DNA from: Neurospora intermedia
Lineage: Eukaryota > Ascomycota > Sordariomycetes > Sordariales > Sordariaceae
DNA length: 64,000 nt
Direction: 5' to 3'
NCBI GenBank assembly: GCA_037102815.1
Contig: BTPP01000004.1
Span: 1,674,001 to 1,738,000, forward strand
Shown here: piece by piece, positions 22,369-35,900 of the stretch
Numbering within the stretch: the stretch's first letter is position 1
Layout: every line of letters begins with the position of its first letter
Notes under the pieces: model-generated
Databases searched by the model: none
What the model was told of the DNA's origin: nothing
What the model saw: the letters and a program-made list of their open reading frames with translations, nothing else
Translations under genes and position numbers: made by a program

Positions 22369-24401
22369 ATGTTCGCCTCGACGCGGCAGTGGTTCAAGCG
22401 CAATCGCACGCCCTTGGCCATCGGTGCTGGTGTTGTCGGCGCCGGCTACGTCGCGACCCAATATGTCCTGACCAAGCTCAACAATGCGCGCGAGCGCATG
22501 AGCAGCGATCGCATAGCCAAGGAGAAGTGCGCCCAGTCATCAAAACACCCAGTCAGACAGAATGTCCTTGACGTCGCCGGCTAACCCCTGAACCCCCTTA
22601 TCGACAGTTTGCGACGCCGCTTCGAACAGAACCAGGAGGACTGCACCTTTACCGTCCTCGCCCTCCTACCTACCGCGACAACCAACATCCTCGAGGCCCT
22701 CAATACCGAAAGAATCACATACGAGATCCAGCAGATGAAGAGCCCAGCCAACAGGAAGAAGAGCATCAGCTCCCTCGCCCCAACCATATCCGAGGTCGGC
22801 ACCATGGACGATGATGGCCGTAGTATGATCAGCGGATTCAGTGTGCAGAGCGACGGTGGCGCATATCCCAGCTTCCTGGCCCCGGGACCTCTACCATCTG
22901 TCGCAGAGGGCGAGTCGGCCGGCGGCGATGTTCCCCAACAAGAGGCGCCCAAGAAGTCGCGAAAGACTAAGAGACAGCTCTGGGACGACCTCAAGATTAG
23001 CTGTGAGCACGCGGGTCGTCCTCCATATTTCCCACTTGACCCAAACTAACACATACCATCAAAACAGCAATCACCCGTTCCTTTACTTTGATCTACACTC
23101 TCGGTCTACTGACCATGCTCACACGGATCCAGCTCAACCTCCTCGGCCGTCGCAGCTACCTCTCCTCCGTCGTCTCCCTCGCCACCGGCTCCACGCGCGA
23201 GGGCGCCATCGCGCTCGAGAACAACGATGACGACGGCGATCTCGACGGGGAAGGCCAGGCCTACGGCTCCGATTTCGAAGTCAACCGCAAGTACCTCACC
23301 TTCTCCTGGTGGCTTCTCAACCGGGGCTGGGTAGACGTCATGCAGCGGGTCGAGTCCGCCGTCCGACAAGTCTTTGGCCCTCTCTCGCCTCGCGACACCA
23401 TCACCTTTGACGCCTTCTCCAAACTCACCCGCGAGGTGCGCACCATCATCGAAGGCTCTCCTGCCAGTCAAGGAGGCGGCGCAGCAGCAGCAGCAACCAC
23501 GCAATGGCTCCCCTTCCTCCTCCCGCCGCAAAACATGGAAGACTTTGTCCTCCGCGAATCCGGCATCCTGCTAGAAGACGACGACTTACAACAACTCTCG
23601 TCACCACCGCCCAGCGCCACCCCCGGGGAGGGCGGCGGCGAGTCCACCATCTCCCTCCGCCGCCTCCTCGACGAGACCGCCGACCTGATCGAGTCCCCCG
23701 CCTTCTCCTCCGTGCTCACCCAGCTTCTCGACGAAGGCTTCGCCGTCCTTCTTGACCGCAAACTCACCGTCGGCGCCTTTGAAGCGCACGCTCCTCCGCC
23801 CGCCGTCACACTGACTCCCGAAGCCGGAGCCGGCGGCGCAGACGACAACGTGGTCACATCCACGACCCTCGTCGCCACTTCGGCCGACCTCCACCACAAC
23901 AACGCAACGCGCCAAAGTATCGACATTGAACGATCCCCCGTCACCCGCGCCGTCTTGCTTCCCAAGATCCTCTCCATCCTCACGCGCCAGGCCCACGCCA
24001 TCGGCAACGGCATGCCCAACGAGTACCTCCAGGCGATGGAAGGGGTTCGGGACTTGGAAGGGTTTGCGGCGGTGGTGTACAGCAGTAATTGGCAGGCCGA
24101 GATTGCTAGTGAGGAGTATGCTGGTGTTCCTGCTCCACCAACAGCAGCAGCTCCTAGTAGGGGAAGTGGTAGGAGAGAAAAGACAGCAGGAGCAGCAGCA
24201 GCAGCAGTAACAGTGGAAGAGTCGGCAGTTTTGGTGGAGTCACAGCCAGTAGGTGGTTCCGGGTCGGCGGCTGTGGAAGAGAGTCTGGTGGTTGTGGATC
24301 CTAGTCCTGATCCGACGGCTGGGTTTGATAGTGCGTGGGAGAGAGCCATGAGCGCGTCGCAGGCGGGGTCGAGGGGACCGTCTTTTGAGGATAGGAGATA
24401 A
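22369..24401 (+). CDS. pex3: Peroxin Pex3, peroxisomal membrane biogenesis protein
   Basis: Docks Pex19 with its membrane-protein cargo at the peroxisomal or endoplasmic-reticulum membrane. Three exons, 22369-22526, 22608-23002 and 23068-24401, give 628 residues. The N-terminus MFASTRQWFKRNRTPLAIGA has the basic stretch and single membrane segment (about 16-34) typical of Pex3, followed by RRFEQNQEDCTFTVLALLP and SITRSFTLIYTLGLLTMLTR. Intron 1 uses an unusual GTGCGC donor, chosen because it alone restores the conserved RIAKENLRRRFEQ; intron 2 is canonical (GTGAGC, ACTAAC, ACAG). The start is the ATG at 22369 in GCCGCCATG. Retention of intron 1 would stop the protein shortly after the membrane segment. 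The C-terminal third has Ala/Gln-type low-complexity inserts. An AATAAA lies about 220 nt past the stop. Confidence 0.96.
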
Positions 24402-25309
24402 ATATTGGCCTAGTGTAATTGTTTATGTGTGAAATATTCATTATTTTGCATTGGATGGGAGGATAGGATGGACGATGAAGGGTGGGGTTTTTTGTGTATG
24501 ATGGGCGGCGGCGGCGTCTAGTGCCGAGGGAAAGGAGAGGAGTATGATGGTGGGGCTAGATAATGAGGGTTTATGTTATACTACAATTACTACTACCAAG
24601 ATATCATTATACGTATTAGAGGAAATAAAGAGGAAACACAGCATCCCGAGGGTTGATATTGACTGAGAAGCAGTGTCTCAATGTGATATTAATTTCTTGG
24701 TATCGCTATGTTCGTTCTTTCATTACGATGAGTATGTGGTGTGCTTGTTCCGCCATGTTCATCACGGCCATCCCACGCCGGTGCTCTCGGCGGGTTGTCA
24801 CGTCTTTATGTTCAAATGCTCCTCCTCTTCATCTGGTCAAATGGCGAGGCGAGTTCTGCAAGCGGCCAGGTCCATGAATTGGTCCTCTTGTGTCTGCATG
24901 AAAGCTGGACACAAAAACCCTTTCTACTTATTCCGTTTTAGTGAGTCCATGCTCTCGCTCGCGAATCGACAATTGTTTGGGCTCAGGCCCTTTTTCATCC
25001 TTTCGCCAGAGGCCATAAGCCAGACTTTAACCAAGGTTTTGTCCCTGGGGAACCACATTGCATTGCCTTTGTTCCGTTATCGCTGGCCGCTGGCTTGACC
25101 GCTATGTGTCGAACTCTTTCATCAGCTTTTTTTGTGTCTGCCAGGGGAGCAGAAAACTGAGCGAGTATGTTGATGGGGTTGGGTGGGCTCACGACGGTGG
25201 GTGGAGTGTCGCTGGAAGAAGCCCAAATGCGAGGCGCGGAACCGATTCGGGTGTGTTTGTGCTCATGTGCTGTACTGTAAATCTCAATCAAGGGCTGGAT
25301 AAAGAGGTC
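24402..25309. other. Tail-to-tail spacer between pex3 and bet5
   Basis: Carries the 3' flanks of both genes. The frame 24673-25098 is open for 141 codons but has irregular composition (many Cys, Phe and His) and no known domain, so it is not called a gene. Confidence 0.5.
24624..24629 (+). other. Possible polyadenylation signal of pex3
   Basis: AATAAA about 220 nt after the pex3 stop. Fungal polyadenylation signals are loose, so this is a suggestion only. Confidence 0.3.
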
Positions 25310-26040
25310 TCACATTAAACCAGTGATAAACTGATTTAGGCCCAGCTCGAATAGCTCGTTCCTAACGCCGGCGCCGCCTTTGTGTTCGACGGGGGCGAGA
25401 GGGTTTTTGACCACTGTTTTTTTGGGGGTGCATAATTAGCTACTGATCCTATTCCCTTTCTTGACCAACCCACAGGCAGAGAGAGAGAGAGAGCCTCAGC
25501 CAGACGAACTCACCATATTCACACCACAAATTGATGTATATCTGATGCATCACGTTCCGCATGCTCAGCGTCCCCGTGTCCGTCAGCATGACAAAGCGTA
25601 GGTTGCTCGCTGTCTCGTAGTAGTGCAGTTTGTACTGGGCTGTCCTATAACTGATGAAGGCGTCGTCTTCGCCGCCCAGCTTGCGCACCATGTTGCGCAG
25701 CGAGAACACGGTGCCGAAGATCAGCTTGGCATCGTCCGAGGCTTTGTTGGCTGCGCTGACGGCCGAGCGTGAGCTGCGTAGCGTGTTGGGATTATGATGG
25801 TGAGGGTCGGAGGAGGCCACGGCGGCGCCGGTAGTGCCTGTCGAAATATCATGCTGTTGTTGTGCCCCTGGGGCAGGAGGGGGTGGGAGCCAGGTCTTGG
25901 AGTAGATACATTCCGCTGTTTAGTAAGGTGTCAGAATGGGCTGTTTAATGATGTATGGAGAAGCTCAATTGGGGAAGATAAGGGGGCGGGTGGGCGGGCT
26001 TACTATGCCGGTCAAAGATGTAAAAGGAGTAGATGACCAT
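25310..26040 (-). CDS. bet5: TRAPP complex subunit Bet5 (TRAPPC1 family)
   Basis: Core longin-fold subunit of the TRAPP complexes, which tether vesicles and activate the Rab GTPase Ypt1 in ER-to-Golgi traffic. Three exons, 26040-26004, 25915-25514 and 25413-25310, give 180 residues; introns are 88 and 100 nt. The protein opens MVIYSFYIFDRHTECIYSKT and ends with EYVVKNPLAPVEHKGG and NELFELGLNQFITGLM, the conserved Bet5 start and end. Between about residues 22 and 65 there is a Pro/Gln/His/Asn/Ser-rich insert that the compact yeast protein lacks, in the loop after the first strands of the longin fold. Exon 1 is only 37 nt. Intron 2 contains a CT repeat just inside the donor. It converges with pex3 and is divergent from the CaMKK-like kinase. 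Confidence 0.95.
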
Positions 26041-27391
26041 GGTTGGCGTTGTAGCTTCGAGTCGGGGCGCCTATAGCTTTGCTTTGCGGATTTGGAGGGG
26101 AAGGGCAATTGTTTGGTATTGCGTAGCGCACAGAGCGGGAACGGCGGATTGATGTCAAGCGAGAAGACACGGTGGAAGCGCTGCGTAGGTACGTAGGCCT
26201 GCCTGGTGAAGCGAGGGTCGGGAAGAGATGATGTTGGGACAAGACCTATGCTCGGACGACGAACGGTCGGTTGCGATTGCGACAGTCGCGATGATTGAAT
26301 GCGGAGGGGATCCCTGCCCTGCCCCCGGTGTCCGTCCGTTGAGAATGGTGGTTGTCGGGCAATCGGTCAGTGTCGGCAGCGGGAGTCGTTCGCCCGGGCG
26401 CCCGCGTCTAGTGTACTGTATGCTGCCACGGCGACATGTGGGGTGCGGGTGCGCTACGGCTACGCTAGACCAACAGTGGAAATATCACCAAGCTGCATAC
26501 CTATTTCGTCCCAACTCCCAAATAGTACAGATATCATGATGGATGTTCTTGGCCCTTCGTCGCAAGCCCAGGCCTGTCACAAATCCAAGTTCATCCATAA
26601 CAGCGGAGGCCAACAGCTTTTATGGCAGGTGAAGACGGAGGAAGTCAGAAAGTAGAAGTGCTGTAGGTCTACAGTTGCCGTAGCGAAGCCATGTATGTGA
26701 AATGTTTACTTTGGGTTGTTTTGATGATGATGCCTAGGTACCTAGTACTAGTTGACATCATGATGGAGGGGCAAAGATTACAATAGAGGTACACATGGAT
26801 CTTGCTCGATGATCTGGCCACTCTCTGGGAAGATCTGATGGGATGGGATGGGACTCAAGAAGTCGGCTTTCAAGGGTCTCCCTCTGCCTACTTTTAGGTA
26901 GGTTAGGTTGTGACGGTTCCGCCTTTGTGTGAGCCCTGGGCGTTCCTGGCCGGATGAGGCATCCCCATCCACCAACCCATCGCTGAAAGAAACTGAAACG
27001 TGACGAGTTACTCTATCGTATTGCCGAGGCCAAGGGAGGTCCAAATCCTGCTACTTTCGCCTAGAGGTACAGGGACAGCCGAGCCTCATTAGACCTGGAG
27101 CCCAGGCGGGAATTGCAACATAACATCGTCATCTCTGAACTTGCCTCGTTTCCGAGAGAACCCCCGCACTAACCAGCTAGCTAGGTAGCTGTTACATAGC
27201 TCCCATCGGCGCCAAAGCACCACCGAAAAAAGGCCACTGTTCACGGCTCTTCCCGCTCAACATCTGTCGAACCATCCGTCATAGCTGAAGGAAGCATTTG
27301 ACCTTTGATACGTACTAGTACACCTGCATTTGCATCTTGTGTAGAGAGCTATCTGCAATATCTTACTTTGCTTGTTCAGTCAAGACGGAAA
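26041..27391. promoter_or_regulatory. Divergent promoter region of bet5 and the CaMKK-like kinase
   Basis: A 1.35 kb spacer with TAGGTA-type motifs at about 26732-26744 (palindromic CCTAGGTACCTAG) and 26895-26907. In-frame sequence upstream of the kinase ATG at 27392 is open to 27305 but has no ATG. No other gene is supported. Confidence 0.5.
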
Positions 27392-29998
27392 ATGTCTAGT
27401 CAACAACCTCAACACTCTCCCGGAACCCCTGATCCTCACTACCCTACAACAACAACCTTTTCCCTACCACTCCGCCCACGCCTTTCCGGCGCCCAAAGCA
27501 CAATGGCCGTCCATCTTGAACCAGAGCACCAACAGACCACATCTCTCCCTCTGCTCTCACCGGGCATCTCAGTCCAGTTCCATGGCGACCCTACCGACCA
27601 TGGCAGGCCGAGACCGGCAACGCCTCCTCACACTCATTCGGCCCCTCCCCAAATGCAACAATATCCGAGTCCCCTGAGACATCACAAGAGAACCCCGTCC
27701 TTCCACAGAGAAGTCAAGGAAACCCTCAACGCAAGATCCGAGTACTTGGAAGACGATGCCGACGGCTGTTCCCGCCAACGTATCAACCAGTATCTGATCA
27801 AGGACGAGATAGGCCATGGCTCTTACGGCGCCGTACGTCTGGCCACCGACCAGTTCGGCAAGGAGTATGCCATCAAGCAGTTCTCCAAGGCTCAGCTCAG
27901 AAGGCGCGCTCAGTCCAACATCCTGCGCCATGCACCAAGAGGTCCCCGGAACCAGTCCATCTCTCGCTTTTCGGAGCAGAGGCTTCTTGAGGCCAAGGAT
28001 GCCCTCTTTCTCATTCGGGAGGAGATCGCCATCATGAAGAAGCTGAATCATCCCAACCTGGTCCAGCTGTATGAGGTGTTGGACGACCCCGAGGATGATT
28101 CACTCTACATGGTTCTGGAAATGTGCAAAAAGGGCGTGGTCATGAAGATGGGCATTCACGGTTCTGTTGAGCCTTTGCCCGAGGAACAATGCCGGTTTTG
28201 GTTTCGTGATCTTATTTTGGGCATAGAATATTGTAAGTCCTCTGTCTAGTATCTTGTCACCATAACGCCTTGGCTTACATTCATGTCAATAGTACACTCG
28301 CAAGGAGTGATCCACCGCGATATCAAGCCGGACAACCTGCTCCTTACTGAAGACGATGTCCTCAAGATCGTCGACTTTGGAGTCTCCGAAATCTTCCAAA
28401 AGACAGATGAGATGAAGACCGCCAAGCCTGCAGGCTCACCAGCTTTCTTGCCCCCTGAGTTGTGCGCAAAGCATGGTGATGTCTCGGGCAGGGCAGCCGA
28501 TATCTGGTCTATGGGTGTTACCCTTTATTGTCTGCGTTACGGCAAGCTTCCATTCGCACACGATAACCAGCTGGAAATGTGGGAAGCGATCAAGACCGAG
28601 GAGCCTCAGTTTCCACCTGACGAGAAACCCGAGTTTCTTGACTTGATGCATAAGATCCTGGAGAAGGACCCGGCCAAAAGGATTACCATGCATGAGCTCA
28701 GGGTGAGTGACCTCGTTAACCGAAGCATCAGGTACAGCTAACTGACAAAATCATTAGGAGCACCCTTGGGTCACTAAGAACGGCCAAGACCCGTTGCTGA
28801 GCGAAGAAGAGAATTGCTCTGAGCCAATTGAAGTACCCAATGCTCTCGAAGTCAACCATGCCGTCACCCGGAGAATGACCCACCTGTTCTGTGTGGTAAG
28901 TGAAATCTTACTACTTACGCATCACGTATCTCTAACAAGGTCCAGATGAGAGCAATCTCCAAATTCAAGAGTCTGCTCAACCGCAACGGAGCCACGCCCA
29001 AATTACAGACCCAAACCCTCGAAGTCCAACCTGGCAAAAACGAGCCACCAAGAGTGGACATCAACTTTTCCAACACCAGCTTCAAGGACCCTCAAAATGA
29101 GGAATCCACAGCCGAGTTCGCCAGCCGTATCCTTGAAGAGCGTCGTCGATTCTTCAATCCCACCGGTTCCCGCACCTTTGGCAACGACCGAACCTTACGC
29201 GGGCAGTACAACCTCAGCGGTCCTTTCCATCCCCTCGCCACTGGAAACCCTTCTCCTTCTTCTACACGACCGTCGTCCACCACCACCACCACCACCACCA
29301 CCTCCTCCTCCTCATCCTCTTCCACCATTACTTTGACCGACACCACGACCATCCCAGCGGGTCCAGAGACTTCCGAACAACAGCAGCAAAATCAACAGCA
29401 ACAAAACCAGCAACCCCCACCACCACCACATCTTGGCATCGGCGTAGGCGGCGACGACACAAGCTTCTCCATCAACCCCTCCGACCTCCCGCCCGCCGAC
29501 CACGTGTCCGAGTCGCCCACCATGGTCGACTTCAACATCTACGATAACGCCTTTGAAGCCGAGATTGAGCGCATCAAGCAATCCGCCAGCATTAGTTCTA
29601 GTGGCGCTGGCCGTCGTAGGAATAGTAAGGCTAATGACCGTAGAGGGACGGGCACGGGCACGGGCACGGGCACGGGAACAACGTTTTATCACACGCGGTT
29701 GAATAAGAAGAAGCACGATACTGCTATTTTGGGGAGTGATGGTCAAGAAGAGGTGGGGGAGGAGCAGGGGCAGAGGTTGTGGTCTGGGACGGGGACGGGG
29801 AAGGGGGATGATGATAATGTGGAGGGGGCTGGGGATACGTCGAGGAGTTTGTGGCAGCCGCGAGGGGAGGCGGGAAAGGAGCGGACAAGTGGATTTGCGG
29901 ATGTGGTAGCTAAAGCTATGGAAGGGGCGAAGGAGGTGGTGGTTGGGGGTGGTCAGCTGGAGGGAGAAGGGAAGGATAAGGAGGGTGGTGAACAATAG
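27392..29998 (+). CDS. Calcium/calmodulin-dependent protein kinase kinase-like Ser/Thr kinase (Ssp1/CaMKK type)
   Basis: Upstream kinase of the CaMKK/Ssp1/Sak1 class, which typically phosphorylates the activation loop of AMPK/Snf1 or CaM kinases. Four exons, 27392-28232, 28293-28702, 28758-28895 and 28946-29998, with introns of 60, 55 and 50 nt, give 813 residues. The kinase domain starts near residue 130: glycine loop GHGSYGAV, lysine in YAIKQFSK, then an Arg/Pro-rich insert (RRRAQSNILRHAPRGPRNQS) like the RP insert that marks CaMKKs; catalytic HRDIKPDN with D290; VDFG with D308; activation segment ending AGSPAFLPPELC. A conserved VTRRMTHLF segment follows the kinase domain. The C-terminal half is low complexity, with Thr, Ser, Gln and Pro runs and a repeated GT stretch. 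No calmodulin-binding site could be proven by eye. Confidence 0.92.
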
Positions 29999-32957
29999 TT
30001 GAAGGGGTAGGCAACAAGGGAAACTGCGTGTGTGAGCAGTGAAATGTTCTATGAAGGCCTGTCTGTGATGGGGCGGCGGAGTGATTACTTATTTTGGTAT
30101 AACGGACCTCAAGTCCGAAGATCATCTATTATAGTACTTGGGCGGTTTTGTTTAGAATTGGCTATGTATTCCTACCTACCTTTGGGCTATCAAAAACAGG
30201 TCACCAAATGTTCCTCTTCGGGAGTCAACGAAAGTGTGAGTATACATCTCCTAGTTCTATTTTGCAATGTCCGAATAGGAGGTCTGAGTGCAAATTTTCA
30301 TTAGTCGTACCTCTCAAACCTCAATTCTCTTTACTTCTCTCTTCACTTCTTCTTGTATCAATTCAGTGGGACATCTTCTCCAGACACGGGTTTGTTGGAC
30401 ATTGAAGTTTCTTGGGAAAAGAAATATATATAAATGTCATGAGCGTCCTTGTGAAGAAATCTACGCGTAAAATGCTATATACGTCCAGCGAGACAAAGCT
30501 GCCTGACCAGGTAGGTACCAAAGTCTTTAATCAATCGAACTTGTACGTATAAGCTCGGCAAGTCTCCGCATTGAGTAACCCGACTGGAGCCGAATTTGAT
30601 AGATCGCCTACCTCCAGGCCAGGCCAGGCCAGTTGAAATGATGGGAATGAAAGCTGGTAGGGGTTAGTGGCGGTTACTGATTGGCACTTTGATTTATTGG
30701 GATTTGATGTTTCCTTTCATCTGGTTGCGAGTCGTGAGTCGTGAGTCGTGAGATGTATGGTGGTCTGCCGGTCTCGTGAGTATCTACTTTCTGGAAGGTT
30801 TAGTGGGAATAACAGAGATACCTACCTAGGTAGACGACATTCTCAAAATCAGTTTTTGTAGAGGTAGGTGAGTTCATGTTGAAGCGATGCTGGCCAGAAG
30901 GCGTAGGAATCAAGCGATGGGGTTTTTGAGACCTTTGGTGATTTCCTTTCTCTACTGTATATTTTATTTGGTTGTGTTTTTACACCCTTTCACCTGTCCA
31001 GAAATACTTACACTTCGAGGTTAGTTTCCATCCCAAAACCTTGAGCTCTGTATCAGCGTGCGTAACTAATTCACTGGCGTGAAGTGAAGCCTAGGTATCA
31101 TATGTAGTTACCTACCTCAATGCAGTGCGTAGAACAAGTGAGGACAAGCGAGACTTCCTGTGAGTCCAAGTTCATCCATCCACTCCATCTATCCCCTTTT
31201 CAGTTTCCCATCATGTTCCCCGCACGACTTTGAGGTTACTACCTCCCGCTAGCTTCTTGATACCTCACAACATAAATTCCATCTCTGTACACATATGGAT
31301 ATTACCGAATATTCTGCCGACTGGGTGTTTCGCTCGTGTGTAACGCACCTATCTTTTGGGATGGTGCAGGAGTTCGTTAGGTACTTGCCCCTCGCTCTAA
31401 ACCCCCTTCCCTCCTCAACTGCTCGTTCGATCTCTCTCTCTCGGTTGGCGCACCCGAAACATTCACCATATTCCAACCAATCATTCAGTCAGTCAGTCAC
31501 TTGACCTCCAAGTGTATCAATGATGCCGATTTCTTTTGTGCTGACTTTGCCCTTTGATAAGTCTTTCTTCAATAGTTCGCTCACTGATTTATTGATCGTT
31601 ACACCCGTTATGTTAAAGTCGACGGTGTTGGTACGCATAGCTAGCTGCTACCTCCAAAACAGTTGGGGTTTATTAAGAAATTATGTAGTGTTTAAGGACG
31701 GAAGGAAAGAATCAGGTAAGGGTTGAGATACGTATCATTGCAAGCCAGAGCTGTGTGGTCTTATCAAGTCCGAATTCAAAGCTGCTTGAATGTAGCTGGG
31801 CGTCAAGGTGTTGTCATATCTTTCACAAGAGGGTATAAGATGCACTTTAACGCAGTAAACTACGCCTTGTGGGAGGTCGAGAGACTCGATGGCAGTGAAA
31901 AGCCCCAAGGGACCTTACTTAGGATGGCATTTTAATTTGAGGCTGGTAAATATGAGGTAACAGTCCGCAAGGCGGGCAAGGAGGGTACAGTAATAACGGC
32001 ATGAAGCGACAAACCCCATCCTACCTACCTATCTTTTTCTTCACCGCTGCTTCCCATGTACATGCCCGAGTAGCACATCTAGGTACCTATTAGGGAGGTT
32101 CCTTCCCCCCCAAAAGATTCTGCCGAGCCTGCCAACCGTGAATGATAGAGGTAAGGTACTACGCCGGAACGCTATATGACCGTGTAAGCATCTCCTTATT
32201 ATCCCATGCACTACCTAGGTCTCCGATTTCAAAGAAGATCCAAGCAGGAGTGGCTAATGCACACTCGCGTGATCGGTTGCGTCAATGTATGTGCATGGCG
32301 TTTCCCATGTGGAATGTGAACATTGCGTGCATACATTGAAGGCAATGGATCCCCAATATCACTTTGTGCTTGCATTCCATTTTATAAGCACAGGAACTTT
32401 GCTATTTATTTTCGCGAAAAGGGCGAGTGATAGACATTGTTCAGTCTGCTCGGTCATAGAGAGAGGGGTTGTATCACCGTTCACAGGCAAAAAAAAAGGA
32501 GCGGGTGGTGGTGTTATTGTTACCTAGCAAAGGTCGGACTGTTCTGTGTGTGGTTTAAGTTGATGATAGCAAAGCGGGAGAGAGACGATGAAGATGAAGG
32601 TCAACCATACATTGTGAATCGTTTGCGCCGAGGGGCGTGTTGGATTTTCTCGCAGTAGGACTCTGCGGTTTAGTGCGCCCTTACATGTAGGGCGGCAGAT
32701 GAGTGCACCGTTTGCGACATAGCTTCCGAGGCCGCAGCTGGGACAGAGATCAAATAAATGCTTCCTTCACAAGGCCCGAAGCCGTGAATACCTAAAACCT
32801 GCGCGGCACATCCGCAGATGTCTGTACTTGGGTTGAGTATGTATCGCAACCCACACCATTGACGTAACCAGAAAGAATTGCCCAGATTACCAAGACGGCT
32901 ATACTGCACTGCCGTGACACATGGGATCTCCATTTCCTCCCGCGCTGTCCAAAGAGT

Positions 32958-32975
32958 AAAAAAAAAAAAAAAAAA
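32958..32975. repeat. A18 homopolymer
   Basis: Run of 18 A on the plus strand in the gene-poor stretch. Confidence 0.85.
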
Positions 32976-35900
32976 GGAAATCAAAAGGATCGAAAGTGTT
33001 CCGATAATGACGGAGGACAAGAAAAAAAAAAGGACTCGAGACAACGGGGTTGGGAAGCCGTTGGAGGCCTCAACAAGAAAGGGTCCATTCAACTTGGCAA
33101 AAAGGCTTGGGTATACATACTATGGTAGTAGGAGTTTCATGAGCAATACAAGCTTTTGCCAAGTCGGTGGCTGCAAATCTTGGAAAGTCTTGGGTTGCGG
33201 TTACATATCGGATGGACGGTCGGGGTAAAAAAAAGAAACAAATATGAATCGGGAGCTGGGATGGATGGGACGGCTTAGGAGGGTACTACGCTGAAAGGGT
33301 TCAAGAAGATATGAAATACGGAAGGAAAAGATTCGACAGCGTCCAAGGTGGGTGGTGTACTGTAGTAGCCCAGTTCACACAATAATCTAGGCGATGTCAG
33401 CGTTGCTGTTGATGACACCAGTCCTATGTTCCCAAGTTGTTGTCATGTTCAACAAATAATCAACACTCGATCCTTAAACACCCAAGAAAATGGCGAGGGT
33501 AATTAATGTATTGTGCTTACCTAGTGCTGGCGCAGATCCCAGTGAGGATGGGTGTCAACGGAAGACTGCCAAGGACGGCAACCTACCTCGCGTCTTGTTG
33601 CCGTGCCCCCTTCATACGCATAAACATGACCCATACGGAACATATCGGTATTTGAATTTGTCCCCTTGTGCGTTATCGACAAAAGTAGTATAAATGATGA
33701 CCAGAACATGTGCGTATCACCGCCACGTGTGGAAGTGTTTCGTTTTGACAAGGGAAGAAAGAGCAGCGGCAGCAGAAGGCTTGGTGCAGTGGTATTGCCG
33801 GTACCACCGGTACTGTCAAAGTCATGCCCCGAACCGAATGGCAGTTTAGCGTCTCAATTCCGGAAATGACAAGCAAGGGGTCTTCTTCCCCTCCACGAGC
33901 ATCACATACATATTGTGGTAGTGTATGTAGAGGACTCAGTGCCCCTACCTCTTTTGTCATTTTCTTCTTCCCCCTCCTTTTACCCCACCATCTTCTACAC
34001 CCAACGTTTGTCTATCGTTTCCCAGCACATGTGTTGCTCACACTGCCTGAGTGTGTTTGATCGTCAAGATCGTCGAAAATCTGTCGCGAGCACGGTACCA
34101 CCAAGAAATTTTTCTGGGCCCTACGCTCATGTCGATCAAGGCGGTCTTCGCGGTACATATGTAGCTCTCTGCTACACTAGAGATATACATAGGGATGCAT
34201 GTTGCGTGAGCTGAGACGATGTCGAGCCTTGCAAGACACTCTCCACATACCTACCTACCTAGCGTTGAGACATGCGGCACAGGCGCTGATAGGCAATGGG
34301 ACTGTTTTTGTCTGTCCAGGTTGTTGTGACTTGTGACACCTGTCAGCGTGGATGGGACTACGTACGTGATGAGATCACCTACCTTATCAACCTCCCGAAG
34401 GGTTCCCAGGAATAATCCGATGACTTGCATTCATTCCCTGAGTACTATGAGGAAGGCGGCGGATTTGGTAGAACATCAAAGGGTCAAATGGGAGATATGC
34501 ACTTTCCAGATGCCCCAAGAGTTTTGAGCATAGACAAAGGTGTCATGATAGTGGGTAATTTACCTTCTACCCATCTTCGTGAAAGATGCGGCTCTGGCTG
34601 AGTACCCAACCCAACAACCCAATCCTGCGGTCGGCTATCTGGCAACCAAGAAGTCTTGGTACGTGATTCAAAACCTTGGCAGCAGTTTTTCCAGCCTTTT
34701 CAAAGGTGAGGTAAGAGGGCTTGACGCAGTAATCCATAATCGGTCTTCTCGTACATGGTGGCTTTGGCACACCGCTACGGGGGCGTCACTTTCCCTTCCG
34801 TTTGCTGCAGTGTCAGAAGAGAGGAAGAAACAGAAAAGGTCGTGAGGAATGAAGAATAGGAGGCTCTCGAGCACCCTGTTCACTCACTGTGTCTATACCT
34901 CTGCGAACTGTGTATCATCCTGCGAGAAACGGTTACATACATACTACATCTGATGCCGAGAACCTGCCGTGATTCCCTAGTGTTGTAAGTGCACTATACC
35001 GTATCTGAAAAAGCTACAAAGCGGAATGGGGATCTTTGAATAGGAAACATGGTTCGTTCAAGGAAAAGCTGGTGTGTGTAACTCGGGTGCATGACTGCTG
35101 CGGTATCCCTCGGTTGTAGACATGCATCTTTACTTTGCTGGAATGACAGAGAAGAGGCCAGAAAGCTTTAGCGATAACCCTTACTCTAATGTAGTGTAGA
35201 GCTCCTCAGCTTCCCCATAACGTATTCCCCCGAGGGATACATCACGTAAGGTCTCGTCCTCGGCTGGTAGGTTGACGAAGGCTGATGTGTAATGGTGAAT
35301 GTTTGCTGAAAGAGACTGCAGCGGCGCAACCCCGCAGACCAATGCAGGTTGCAGCGCCAGTTCATCAGCTCAGGGACAGGCCTGATGAGCGACCAATAGT
35401 GGGCGCAGATATGCGGTAATGAAAAGCTGCTGATGAGAGAAAATACGGATTGGTGACAGGAAGTAATACCTACATAGCAGGCGGCATGTATCTGTAGTGG
35501 GAGAGGGACTAAAGTGATGCGGCGAGAGGGGCTTGGGGCAAAAGCCGGATACTTGCCCAGTGACAGGGAGGCCGCAGGACGTTGAGACCACGATTTGATA
35601 TGTGTGGAATGAGACGAGGTGAAAATGCCTCATAGTATAATAACTGAGGAGGAGGTGATGTTATGTTGCTAACTTACCTATCTTGCTATGTATCTTTAGC
35701 CAGCGCGCAGTTACAGACGTCTGACACGAAACTCCCGAGATGAAGTACCAGGGAGATGGAGAACATGACTACCTAGGTAGGTATGGGGATTATTTCATCG
35801 AGTCGATATCAAATCACGATATGTCGGCTCGCTGATGCCATCTGGATCCTAAAGCTACTACTCACTAGCACCTAGTATCCAGTAATGTACCCATGACCTC

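Noticed and set aside
24673-25098. 141-codon plus-strand frame between pex3 and bet5
   Set aside because: Composition is erratic (Cys, Phe, His) and no domain is recognisable; it lies in overlapping 3' flanks.
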